Positions 16,932 through 24,118 of a stretch of 64,000 nt of DNA are shown in pieces. The DNA comes from Terrimesophilobacter bigeumensis (GTDB lineage Bacteria; Actinomycetota; Actinomycetes; Actinomycetales; Microbacteriaceae). The position numbers and the translations under genes were made by a program. Numbering within the stretch: the first letter of the stretch is position 1; each line of letters begins with the position of its first letter. The stretch is from the NCBI RefSeq assembly GCF_039537265.1, contig NZ_BAABAE010000003.1:496001-560000 (forward strand), written 5' to 3'. Under the pieces are notes generated by a model. It worked only from the letters and a program-made list of their open reading frames with translations. It was not told where the DNA came from and made no database searches.

Positions 16932-17450
16932 GTGCCGGACTGGATCCCCAATCGATCGTCAGCCAAGGGCCGGCTCGCCCTGGCTGCACTCGAGGTTTTC
17001 GGATCGTCGCCCTTTGACGTGGTGTCGGTGTCGACCCTCGCACGAGCGGCCGACGTGACGACCGGAGCGCTCTATCACCACTTCGGAAGCAAGGTCGGTC
17101 TCTACGACGCGGTTCGTGGTGACGTCGAACGGCGTGTACTGGATCGGGTTGAGGGGGCCTTCGCCGCTCGGCCCGACGACGAACCCGCCGCCGCCGCCCT
17201 CGCTGCACTGAAGGTCGCGTTCGATTACCTCACCGATCAGGGCTACACCCGGCTCTTGGGCGCCGATCACCCTGATCGGCGCGTCGATCCGATCGTCGAG
17301 TACCTCTCCGGTGTCGTTGACCGCGATCACGTGCCGCTTGCCCGTCTGTTGTGTGCCGCGTGGCGTGAGGCTCTGCTCAGTGTGAGTGACGGCGTTTCCT
17401 CAGCTGACGCCCGAACTGCGCTCGACGCACTTCACGTTCGAGTGCAGTGA
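16932..17450 (+). CDS. TetR-family transcriptional regulator
   Basis: A 172-residue protein with an N-terminal TetR helix-turn-helix: LARAADVTTGALYHHFGSK lies near residues 36-54, with the YHHF signature. The rest is a helical ligand-binding domain of no recognised subfamily. The GTG at 16932 is preceded by TATGTT with a 6-nt gap and no Shine-Dalgarno sequence, consistent with a leaderless message. It diverges from a VOC gene and probably represses both. The inducer is unknown. Confidence 0.88.
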   Translation: MPDWIPNRSSAKGRLALAALEVFGSSPFDVVSVSTLARAADVTTGALYHHFGSKVGLYDAVRGDVERRVLDRVEGAFAARPDDEPAAAALAALKVAFDYLTDQGYTRLLGADHPDRRVDPIVEYLSGVVDRDHVPLARLLCAAWREALLSVSDGVSSADARTALDALHVRVQ

Positions 17451-17545
17451 GACGCTTGGGGTGAAAGCGATGACCCCGCCGGGTCGAGCGAGTACGCCGG
17501 AAGCCGCCGTGCGTCCATGTCTTGCGCGTCGACGGGACGTAAACC

Positions 17546-17569
17546 ATACTTAGCTACATGGCTAACTAT
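17546..17569. promoter_or_regulatory. ArsR operator spanning the start codon
   Basis: ATA-C-TTAGC-N6-GCTAA-C-TAT forms a 24-bp inverted repeat with 8 of 9 arm positions paired, centred on the ATG at 17558. A CATACT box at 17545-17550 lies inside the left arm. A dimeric ArsR protein bound here would block its own promoter. Confidence 0.6.
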
Positions 17570-17896
17570 TCGGAGGCCCTCGACAACGTCTTCGCCGCGC
17601 TGTCGGATCCCACCCGTCGTGCCGTCGTGCGTCGTCTCGGTGCGGGCGAGGCGAGCGTCAGTGAACTTGCCGCAGACACGTCCATGGCGCTGCCATCGTT
17701 CCTGAAGCACGTGCGCACACTGGAGCGCAGCGGCATCGTTCGCACGTCGAAGGTGGGCCGTGTGCGCATGTGCTCGCTGCGGCGAGAGCAGCTTGCCGCG
17801 ATCGACGATTGGCTGATCGCTCAGCGTCGCGGGTGGGAGGAGCGCACTGACCGACTCGAAGACCTCGTCACCCGCCCGGAACAGGAGGAAACATGA
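17558..17896 (+). CDS. ArsR-family winged-helix regulator
   Basis: A 112-residue protein. The opening ALSDPTRRAVVRRLGAGE is characteristic of ArsR regulators, and the recognition helix lies in TSMALPSFLKHVRTLERSG near residues 41-59. No cysteine pair for metal binding is seen (a single Cys near residue 69), so it is more like the ArsR proteins that travel with AHSA1/SRPBCC genes than a metal sensor. The stop overlaps the next start (ATGA), so both are made together. An inverted repeat across the start codon suggests autoregulation. Confidence 0.9.
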   Translation: MANYSEALDNVFAALSDPTRRAVVRRLGAGEASVSELAADTSMALPSFLKHVRTLERSGIVRTSKVGRVRMCSLRREQLAAIDDWLIAQRRGWEERTDRLEDLVTRPEQEET

Positions 17897-18357
17897 ACCC
17901 CGATCTCGATTTCATGATTGAGCGCATCATTCGCGCACCCCGTGCCACCGTCTGGAAGGCATGGACCACGCCGGAGCTCTTCGAGAAGTGGTGGATCCCC
18001 AAGCCCTACTCGTGCCGAGTCGATGCATTCGCGCCGCACGCGGGTGGTGGCTTCGTCACCATGATGAGTGAGGACGGTTCTGCGTTCACACCGCACATGG
18101 ATGCGGCGTTCCTCGTCGTCGACGAGGGGGAACGCCTGGTGTTCACGAACGCCGTGGACAGTACTCTGCGTCCTGCAAACCCGATGCCGGTTCCGGTGAC
18201 GGGAGAGGTGACGCTCGCCGATCATGCCGACGGGACCCTCTACCGGATCGTGGCGCGTCATGGGGATCCCCGGGCTCGCGCTCGACATGAGGAACTCGGT
18301 CTGTCCGACGGCTGGGGCTCTGTCGCCGAGCAGCTGGCCGCGCTCGCTGAAGCGTGA
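17893..18357 (+). CDS. SRPBCC/AHSA1-domain protein
   Basis: A 154-residue START-like (AHSA1) domain protein. It opens with the family pattern MIERIIRAPRATVWKAWTTPE and the WW segment FEKWWIPKPYSC, and ends with the long C-terminal helix GWGSVAEQLAALAEA. The fold makes a deep hydrophobic pocket for lipids or small molecules. It is translationally coupled to the ArsR gene, a widespread pairing whose ligand is usually unknown. Confidence 0.87.
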   Translation: MNPDLDFMIERIIRAPRATVWKAWTTPELFEKWWIPKPYSCRVDAFAPHAGGGFVTMMSEDGSAFTPHMDAAFLVVDEGERLVFTNAVDSTLRPANPMPVPVTGEVTLADHADGTLYRIVARHGDPRARARHEELGLSDGWGSVAEQLAALAEA

Positions 18358-18430
18358 CGATCGAGGGTCGACGCGTGGTACTCCGGGCACCCGCGCGGGA
18401 CGCACCCGTTGCACGACCTCACAGCGCGTT

Positions 18431-18462
18431 CGTTACGCCAGGTTCCCTCGTGTGACGTAACG
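18431..18462. repeat. Inverted repeat in the SRPBCC-OsmC gap
   Basis: CGTTACG (18431-18437) and CGTAACG (18456-18462) are perfect complements 18 nt apart. The repeat lies upstream of the OsmC promoter and downstream of the SRPBCC stop. It could be an operator or a weak terminator stem; nothing else stands out in 18358-18487. Confidence 0.35.
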
Positions 18463-18487
18463 TTCGGCGTGGGATTGCGCCGGTCTA

Positions 18488-18493
18488 TAGCGT
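18488..18493 (+). promoter_or_regulatory. -10 box TAGCGT before the OsmC gene
   Basis: TAGCGT ends 6 nt before the ATG at 18500 and there is no ribosome binding site, which fits a leaderless transcript. Confidence 0.45.
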
Positions 18494-18499
18494 CGCCTC

Positions 18500-19054
18500 A
18501 TGACTATCACCGACACCCAATTCACCGTCCCGTCCATCGCCGACGAGGAGCGCGCCCAGCGCCTCGATGAGGCCGCCGTCGCCTGGGGTGAGCGCATCGC
18601 CGCCACACCATCCAGCGCCCACCTCACCTACCACGTGAACGGAGTGGGCACCGGCTCCGTCGCCACCGAAGTAACCGTCGGCAAGCACAGCTTCCTCGTG
18701 GACGAGCCCGACTCGCTCGCCGGAGACGACCTCGCGGCGAGCCCCGTCGAGTACGCGCTCGGCGCGCTCATCTCGTGCCAGGTCGTCGTCTACCGGTTGT
18801 ATGCGCAGGCACTCGGCATCCGGATCGACGCCATCGACGTGACGGCGGCCGGCGACCTCGACGCGCGCCGCCTGTTCGGCATCGACGAGTCGGTTCGCGC
18901 GGGATTCAGCGACGTGCGCCTGGCGATCTCCATCTCCGGCCCCGACAGCCAGGAACGCTATGACGAACTGCGTGAGGTCGTCGACGCGCATTGCCCAGTG
19001 CTGGACCTCTTCGCCAACCCGACCCCGGTGAGTGTCACGGTCACCAAGGCCTGA
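18500..19054 (+). CDS. OsmC-family peroxiredoxin-like protein
   Basis: A 184-residue OsmC-fold protein. The two redox cysteines of the family are present: Cys93 in ALISCQVVVYRLYA and Cys165 in DAHCPVLDLF. OsmC proteins reduce organic hydroperoxides as swapped dimers. The N-terminal 35 residues are an extra helical extension. It stands alone with its own -10 box. The oxidant and the electron donor are not clear from context. Confidence 0.87.
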   Translation: MTITDTQFTVPSIADEERAQRLDEAAVAWGERIAATPSSAHLTYHVNGVGTGSVATEVTVGKHSFLVDEPDSLAGDDLAASPVEYALGALISCQVVVYRLYAQALGIRIDAIDVTAAGDLDARRLFGIDESVRAGFSDVRLAISISGPDSQERYDELREVVDAHCPVLDLFANPTPVSVTVTKA

Positions 19055-19163
19055 TCCCGTCGATCGCCTGCCCGTGAGCCGCCGACCGCGACTGCGCACT
19101 GGTGCAGACCCCTTCTCTGCTGCTAGATTGCACCGGTAGCTACCACTTTCTTTTGGGGGGAAA

Positions 19164-19943
19164 ATGAAGCGCTCATTAATCAGTCTGGCCGCAATCGGCT
19201 CACTGGTCGTCGGCTCACTCGGCGTTGCAGGCGCAGCACAGGCGGCAACGCCCGATGAGGTCGCCGACTGGATCACGGCCGCGGCCCTGGAGAACCTGGG
19301 TCTCACGACCGGGTCTCCGGAGTTCGAGGACGCCATCAGGGATGCCATCCAGCAGGCGCTCGAGGCCGGCCTGATCTCGGCCGCGGTCGAGGAGGTCGCC
19401 GACGACGAGGGTGACGAGGGCGATGCGGACGACGCCCTGGACGAGACGCTCGAGGAGCAGGGCACCATCTGGGACGAGATCAAGGAAGCATGGCGTACCG
19501 GCCAGGAAGAGGCACACGCCGCCTTCACCGAGTGCCGTGACGCCGCCGAGGGCGGCGCGAACCTGTGTGCTTTCGAGTTCCGCTACGCGATGCAGGTCAA
19601 CAACATCGCCGCCTTCCAGGCGCGTCACGAGGCGCGCTTGCTCGCCGATGCCGACTCGATGACCGAAGAGGAGCTCGCGAATGCTGAGGAGAAGCTCGCT
19701 CACCACGAGTCGATCGCCATGGCGCGCCTCGATCGTGCCGCTGCGCACCTCGCGAAGAAGACCGGCACCGTGATCGAGGACGACATCGAGGAAGCGACCG
19801 AGGAGGCCCTCGTGACGATCGAGGCGACCTCGTCGGTCAAGGCTCACGCCAACAACGGAAACGGCGCTGGCAAGTCGCACAAGCCCGACCGGTCGGACCG
19901 GCCTGCCAAGGGCAACAACGGCAAGGGCAACCCGAACAAGTGA
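19164..19943 (+). CDS. Secreted acidic protein with a basic Asn/Gly/Lys tail
   Basis: A 259-residue protein with a Sec signal peptide (cut likely after AQA near residue 28). A helical, very acidic middle follows (repeats of D and E around residues 82-100 and 160-215), with a pair of cysteines near residues 125 and 134. The last 30 residues are low-complexity and basic (NNGNGAGKSHK and PAKGNNGKGNPNK). A GGGGGG binding site precedes the ATG and a TAGATT box lies at 19124-19129. Its stop overlaps a lipoprotein gene (GTGA). I recognise no family. Opposite charge at the two ends could help it bind polymers or the cell wall; that is speculation. Confidence 0.75.
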   Translation: MKRSLISLAAIGSLVVGSLGVAGAAQAATPDEVADWITAAALENLGLTTGSPEFEDAIRDAIQQALEAGLISAAVEEVADDEGDEGDADDALDETLEEQGTIWDEIKEAWRTGQEEAHAAFTECRDAAEGGANLCAFEFRYAMQVNNIAAFQARHEARLLADADSMTEEELANAEEKLAHHESIAMARLDRAAAHLAKKTGTVIEDDIEEATEEALVTIEATSSVKAHANNGNGAGKSHKPDRSDRPAKGNNGKGNPNK

Positions 19944-20251
19944 TTCGGCTGCGCAACCGGTCAGGACTGCTCGGTGCGGTCCTGGCCGGTTTCGTCGTCG
20001 CCGGATTGCTGTCGGGCTGCACGGCCACCCCGCCTGAATCGGTGACGGATACCGAGGTCAGGGCCCCGGATTCCATCACCGCGAAAGGCGTCGTCCTCGC
20101 AGCCGTCCTGCTCTCGACCGCCGACATCACCGCCGCAGTAGCGGAAGGGCTGGTCACGCCGGCCGAGGTCGATACGGCGCAGAAGGCGATCGAAGAGGGA
20201 ACCCTCGACGAGTGGCGGCAGAAGGCCGAGCAGGAGTCCTCGACCGACTGA
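19940..20251 (+). CDS. Small lipoprotein of unknown function
   Basis: A 103-residue protein. It has a basic start, a hydrophobic stretch and a lipobox LSGC near residue 27, so it should be a membrane-anchored lipoprotein. The mature part is mostly helical and acidic (TPAEVDTAQKAIEEGTLDEW). The GTG start overlaps the stop of the acidic secreted protein, so the two are coupled and may interact at the cell surface. No known family recognised. Confidence 0.7.
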   Translation: MIRLRNRSGLLGAVLAGFVVAGLLSGCTATPPESVTDTEVRAPDSITAKGVVLAAVLLSTADITAAVAEGLVTPAEVDTAQKAIEEGTLDEWRQKAEQESSTD

Positions 20252-20307
20252 GGCTCGAGCGTGAAGGACACATCGGGCCTGCGCGACTCGTGACGTCCGG
20301 TCGCCGC

Positions 20308-20336
20308 TTGAGCGTCTCGCGGCCGGGAGGTACCCT
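20308..20336 (+). promoter_or_regulatory. Promoter of the DUF1801 gene
   Basis: TTGAGC (20308-20313), a 17-nt spacer and TACCCT (20331-20336), then 6 nt to the ATG at 20343. This is one of the best-formed leaderless-type promoters in the window. Confidence 0.55.
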
Positions 20337-20342
20337 CGGCCC

Positions 20343-20708
20343 ATGGCGAAACCGCAGACGGTCGACGACTACATCGCCGCGTTCCCCATCCCGGTGCAGT
20401 CGCGGCTCCGGGAGCTGCGTGCACTGAGCAGGGCGAGCGCGCCGCTGGCAGCCGAGGGTCTCAAGTGGGGCAACCCGGCATATTCCTCGGGCACGATCCT
20501 GTTCGCCTTCGCCGGTTACCGCGGGCACTCCAATTTCGTCTTCACCCCGAGCACGAGGGAAGCATTCACCGACGAGCTCACCGCGTTCACGACAGGCAAG
20601 GGCTCGGTGCAGCTCCCGCACGAGGAGCCGGTACCCGCCGATCTTCTCCGCCGGATGATCGCCTACCGCATCGACGAGTTCGAGAACCAGCACATCCTCT
20701 GGCGCTAG
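20343..20708 (+). CDS. DUF1801-family protein
   Basis: A 121-residue protein with the DUF1801 pattern: VDDYIAAFPIPVQSRLRELRAL, then the loop EGLKWGNPAYSSG and a core strand segment GHSNFVFTP. The family is small, cytosolic and common in actinobacteria; some members are iron-binding-like or YdhG-like and none has a settled role. It has a private leaderless-type promoter. The function is unknown. Confidence 0.8.
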   Translation: MAKPQTVDDYIAAFPIPVQSRLRELRALSRASAPLAAEGLKWGNPAYSSGTILFAFAGYRGHSNFVFTPSTREAFTDELTAFTTGKGSVQLPHEEPVPADLLRRMIAYRIDEFENQHILWR

Positions 20709-20778
20709 CGAGCGCCGACAGGCGCCCCCTCCACTTGCCTTCCTCGAGGTCGGTATTCGGGGTTACTCGGTGCTGGTT

Positions 20779-20784
20779 TAGTCT
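20779..20784 (+). promoter_or_regulatory. -10 box TAGTCT before the DinB-family gene
   Basis: TAGTCT ends 6 nt before the ATG at 20791, with no ribosome binding site in the gap. Confidence 0.45.
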
Positions 20785-20790
20785 GGGCGA

Positions 20791-21372
20791 ATGCTGACGG
20801 AGAAGGAAACCCTCCACCGCTACGTGCAACAGGGCAGGGAGGCGCTCCTATGGAAACTCGACGGGCTCGGCGAACGCGATGTGCGCTGGCCGATGACCCG
20901 TACCGGCACGAACCTCCTCGGCATCGTCAAGCACGTCGCCAGCGTCGAGATCGGCTACTTCGGCGAGGTGTTCGACCGCCCGTCGGGTGAGCCGCTTCCC
21001 TGGTTCGCAGACGGCTCCCCGGACAACGCCGACATGTGGGCGACCGCAGACGAGTCGCGGCAGGGCATCATCGACCTCTACCACCGGTCCTGGGCGCACT
21101 CCGACCGCACGATCGACGAGCTCCCGCTGGATGCTCCCGGCTTCGTCCCATGGTGGTCTCCGGAGTCGCGCGACGTCACGCTGCACCGCATCCTCGTGCA
21201 CATGATCGCCGAGACGGCCCGGCATGCCGGGCATGCCGACATCGTCCGCGAACTCATCGACGGGCAGGCAGGAGTGCGCGCCGACAGCAGCAACCTGCCC
21301 GATCACGACGCGGCATGGTGGTCCGACTACGTCGCGACACTGCAGCGGGCTGCGGAGGATGCCGCAGGATGA
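20791..21372 (+). CDS. DinB/DUF664-family protein
   Basis: A 193-residue four-helix-bundle protein of the DinB superfamily. It contains the metal-site histidines spread across helices: NLLGIVKHVASVE near residue 48 and HMIAETARHAGHADIVREL near 140-158. This triad usually binds zinc or nickel, and the superfamily includes thiol-dependent (mycothiol, bacillithiol) S-transferases. It overlaps the GNAT gene by ATGA. A detoxification role is possible but not shown. Confidence 0.85.
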   Translation: MLTEKETLHRYVQQGREALLWKLDGLGERDVRWPMTRTGTNLLGIVKHVASVEIGYFGEVFDRPSGEPLPWFADGSPDNADMWATADESRQGIIDLYHRSWAHSDRTIDELPLDAPGFVPWWSPESRDVTLHRILVHMIAETARHAGHADIVRELIDGQAGVRADSSNLPDHDAAWWSDYVATLQRAAEDAAG

Positions 21373-21926
21373 CGCCCGACCTCCCCATCGAGACCGAGCG
21401 CCTCATCCTGCGGGCGTTCACCACCGCCGACGCCGAGCGCTACTTCTCCTACCGCAGCCTCCCCGAGACCGTCCGCTACCTCTACCGCGACCCGTTGACG
21501 CTCGCCGAGTCGATCGAGCGGATGCCCCAGTACGCCCGCCTCGAGTTCGAGAAGGATGCCGACATCTTCACGCTCGCGATCCAGCCGAAGGGCGAGACCG
21601 AGCTTGCCGGCGAGATCCTGTTCAAACTCGAGAGCACGCGTGCCAGGCAGGGCGAGATCGGCTACAGCCTGCATCCGGATGCCATCGGCAGGGGCTACGT
21701 GACGGAAGCCGCCGAGGCCATGCTTCGCCTCGGGTTCGAGCACTTCGACTTCCACCGGATCTTCGCGCGCATCGACGCGGAGAACGCCCGGTCGGCGCGG
21801 GTCGCCGAGCGTCTGGGGATGCGCCGCGAGGCACACCTCATCGAGAACGACTTCTTCGGCGGCCGCTGGGGCAGCGAGTACGTCTACGCCATCCTCGCCT
21901 CGGAGTGGCGTGGGCGGCCCGCCTAA
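21369..21926 (+). CDS. GNAT-family N-acetyltransferase (RimJ/RimL-like)
   Basis: A 185-residue acetyltransferase of the RimJ/RimL type. It opens with the family phrase IETERLILRAFTTADAERYF. The acetyl-CoA loop lies in GRGYVTEAAEAMLRLGFE near residue 100, with NARSARVAERLGMRREA near 140. The ATG overlaps the DinB stop. The acceptor could be a protein N-terminus, an antibiotic or a small amine; it cannot be told from sequence. The end overlaps the stop of the ion-channel gene by 4 bp. Confidence 0.87.
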   Translation: MTPDLPIETERLILRAFTTADAERYFSYRSLPETVRYLYRDPLTLAESIERMPQYARLEFEKDADIFTLAIQPKGETELAGEILFKLESTRARQGEIGYSLHPDAIGRGYVTEAAEAMLRLGFEHFDFHRIFARIDAENARSARVAERLGMRREAHLIENDFFGGRWGSEYVYAILASEWRGRPA

Positions 21927-23821
21927 TCCTCCGCGAGGACGACGATGCGATCGGATGCCGCGAAACTCACCCGCTCACCCTTCGGCGGGTTCAGCAGCAC
22001 CCCGTAACCCCGTGCGGCGTCGTGAGCATGGGCGACGATCCGGTACCCGATCGCGGTCTCTCCGCGCCGTCTGGCCGCCTCGAGCAGGGTGTAGAAGTCG
22101 ACCGGCTCACCGGGGCGCACATAGCGGTCGACCGGCTTGAGGTAGATCTCGCTGCCCTCACTGGAGAACAGGGAGTCGAAGACCTTCGCCAGGATGCGGT
22201 TCTCCGAGAGCTGGGAGAGGGCGAGGCTGATGAGCTTGTCGCTCACGATGAAGTCGTCGGCCTTCGTCACCTCGGCGATCTCACGGTTGCGATCATCGAG
22301 CATCTCGCTCACGATGTTGAGCGCGGCGCCGGCGTTCTCACCGATCTCGCGCAGGTGCAGCAGCGTCACGAGGGTCTTCGCATCGGCGCGCTGGGCGTCC
22401 GCCATCTCCTTGTAGGCGAGCACGATGATGTGGTCGAACGAGGGGACGTCGAGGCTCTCGAGCATCGCACGGCTCGTCGTGTCTCCCCGGATGTACTCGA
22501 TCTCGAGGCTCCCCAGCTCGGGCAGCTTGGGCGGTTTGGCCTCCGCCACGATGGTCACCTGCGAGCCATCGCTGACGTACTCGTCGAGCTCCTGGAGGAT
22601 CGTCCCGAGGTCGGAGTTGCAGCCGAGCACGAGGGTGCGCTCGGAGCGTCGTTCCCCGTCCGGCGTGCCGGTGATCGCGGCCGGGTCCGGAGTGCCGGGA
22701 GTGCCGAGCTTCACCGCGCTGTCGTCGGTGGAGATGACGATCAGCCGGTCGTCGGAGGTGAGGACGGTGGCGGCATCCGGGTTGATCATGACCGTCTCGC
22801 CTCTGGCGATGCCGAAGACGCAGGACTCGGCGAACGCGAGCTGGGCGTCGAAGTAGGTCTTCCCGGCCAGGGTCGGCTGCGCGGTGAAGTAGATCTCGTC
22901 CCCCTCGAAGTCGAGCAGCTCGGTATAGACGGCGCTCAGCCCGCTCTGACGACAGGTCTGCACCGTGATGCGGCTGATGAGGTCGCGGGTGAGCACCCAG
23001 CTGACCTCATCGCGCCCGACGAGCGTCGCCGCCTCGAGATTGCGCGCATCCTGCAGTTCGCCCACGATGTTGAGCACACCATCGCCGCGCCGAGGATTGT
23101 TGGTGAGTGCGAGCGCCATCTTGATGACGACCGAGTCGGGGTCTTCGCTGCCTTCAGGCGCGACGAGGATGATGCTGCGCGCCGAGTGCGGATTGCCGAG
23201 CTCGAGGTCGCCGAGATCCATGGGGTCGCCGCTGCGCACGATGATGCGCGTCGACGTGTTGCGCGGCAGCACGGCCTTCAGCTCGTCCTCCAGTTCCACC
23301 TTGTCGCGATTCGCCAGCACGACGATGGCCGGTCTCCTGCGCGATTCGTTGGCGATGCACAGCTCGCTCACGATCGGCAGCACCTTCTGGCTCCAGCCGA
23401 GAATGAGCGTGTGATCGGCCTCGAGGACGCGCGAGCGGCCTTTGCGCAGGTCTTCGACCTTGCGGTCGAAGGCGCTCGAGATGATGCCGATGAGGCTCGC
23501 CACCATGATGAGGCCGCCGATGGTGACGACGAGCATCGCGGCGCGGAAACCCCAGCCGCGGTCGGTGCCCATCGTGCCGGGGTCGAGCGTGCGCATGAGG
23601 TTGCCCCAGAGGATCTCGAAGAACGTCGGATCGTCGTCGCCGGTCTCCTGAGGCGGGAAGAATCCGAACACGACGACCACGAGGGCGATGACCGCGATGA
23701 ACAGGAGGGTGGCCACGCCGAGCAGGCCCATGACCGCGATCGTGCCCCGCGCCATGATGTTGTCGAACCAGTAGCGGAACCGGTCACGCAGCGGGGCCGG
23801 AGCTGCTCCTCGAGTCGGCAT
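21923..23821 (-). CDS. CASTOR/POLLUX-type (DMI1-like) ion channel protein
   Basis: A protein of about 632 residues. The N-terminal part has membrane segments near residues 23-50 and 90-115, with a pore-like loop between (FFEILWGNLMRTLDPGTMG). Two RCK/TrkA_N-like nucleotide-binding regions follow, near residues 135-270 and 380-520, with TLILGWSQKVLPIVSEL and TLVLGCNSDLGTILQEL as the Rossmann starts. This layout matches the plant CASTOR/POLLUX and bacterial relatives, which conduct K or Ca ions. I chose the ATG at 23821 rather than 23830 because TAGGAT lies 7 nt upstream of the former and would overlap the latter. Confidence 0.82.
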   Translation of the reverse strand: MPTRGAAPAPLRDRFRYWFDNIMARGTIAVMGLLGVATLLFIAVIALVVVVFGFFPPQETGDDDPTFFEILWGNLMRTLDPGTMGTDRGWGFRAAMLVVTIGGLIMVASLIGIISSAFDRKVEDLRKGRSRVLEADHTLILGWSQKVLPIVSELCIANESRRRPAIVVLANRDKVELEDELKAVLPRNTSTRIIVRSGDPMDLGDLELGNPHSARSIILVAPEGSEDPDSVVIKMALALTNNPRRGDGVLNIVGELQDARNLEAATLVGRDEVSWVLTRDLISRITVQTCRQSGLSAVYTELLDFEGDEIYFTAQPTLAGKTYFDAQLAFAESCVFGIARGETVMINPDAATVLTSDDRLIVISTDDSAVKLGTPGTPDPAAITGTPDGERRSERTLVLGCNSDLGTILQELDEYVSDGSQVTIVAEAKPPKLPELGSLEIEYIRGDTTSRAMLESLDVPSFDHIIVLAYKEMADAQRADAKTLVTLLHLREIGENAGAALNIVSEMLDDRNREIAEVTKADDFIVSDKLISLALSQLSENRILAKVFDSLFSSEGSEIYLKPVDRYVRPGEPVDFYTLLEAARRRGETAIGYRIVAHAHDAARGYGVLLNPPKGERVSFAASDRIVVLAED

Positions 23822-23828
23822 GGCCGTC

Positions 23829-23834
23829 ATCCTA
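23829..23834 (-). promoter_or_regulatory. -10 box TAGGAT that decides the channel start
   Basis: On the minus strand TAGGAT ends 7 nt before the ATG at 23821. The other candidate start, at 23830, would fall inside this box. Confidence 0.4.
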
Positions 23835-23904
23835 GTGGGACGGGGGCACGCACTGGGAGCCTCCGCTTGCTAGGCTTGCACGACAATCGAATATCGGGCC
23901 GCAC

Positions 23905-24085
23905 ACGATGCGGGAGAGCCGTCCGATCACCGGCACGGCACCGAAGGAGCAAGCCTCCCCGCCAATCTCTCAGGTCACCAGTACCGCATCGCCCAGGCCA
24001 CTCTGGAGAGCGGTTTTTGCGTAGCAAGAACCCGCCCACGGTGAAAGCCGACGACAGTCGGTGAAACTCTCAGGCCCAAGACAGA
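23905..24085 (+). ncRNA. Glycine riboswitch (tandem aptamers)
   Basis: Two consecutive glycine aptamers are visible. The first runs from GCGGGAGAGCC (from 23910) through CACCGAAGGAGCAA to AATCTCTCAGGT (ending about 23975). The second runs from CACTCTGGAGAGCGG (from 23999) through GGTGAAAGCC to GTGAAACTCTCAGGC (ending about 24075). These are the hallmark conserved stretches of the class. It precedes gcvT directly and should turn on the glycine cleavage operon when glycine is abundant. A TAGGCT box at 23871-23876 may be its promoter. Confidence 0.93.
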
Positions 24086-24118
24086 GGGGGAGTTCGTCCG
24101 CTCATGCCAGGAGAACTC

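Noticed and set aside
21224..24064. Plus-strand open frame of 946 codons
   Set aside because: It is antisense to the CASTOR/POLLUX gene and runs through the GNAT gene in another frame; its composition is that of a shadow.
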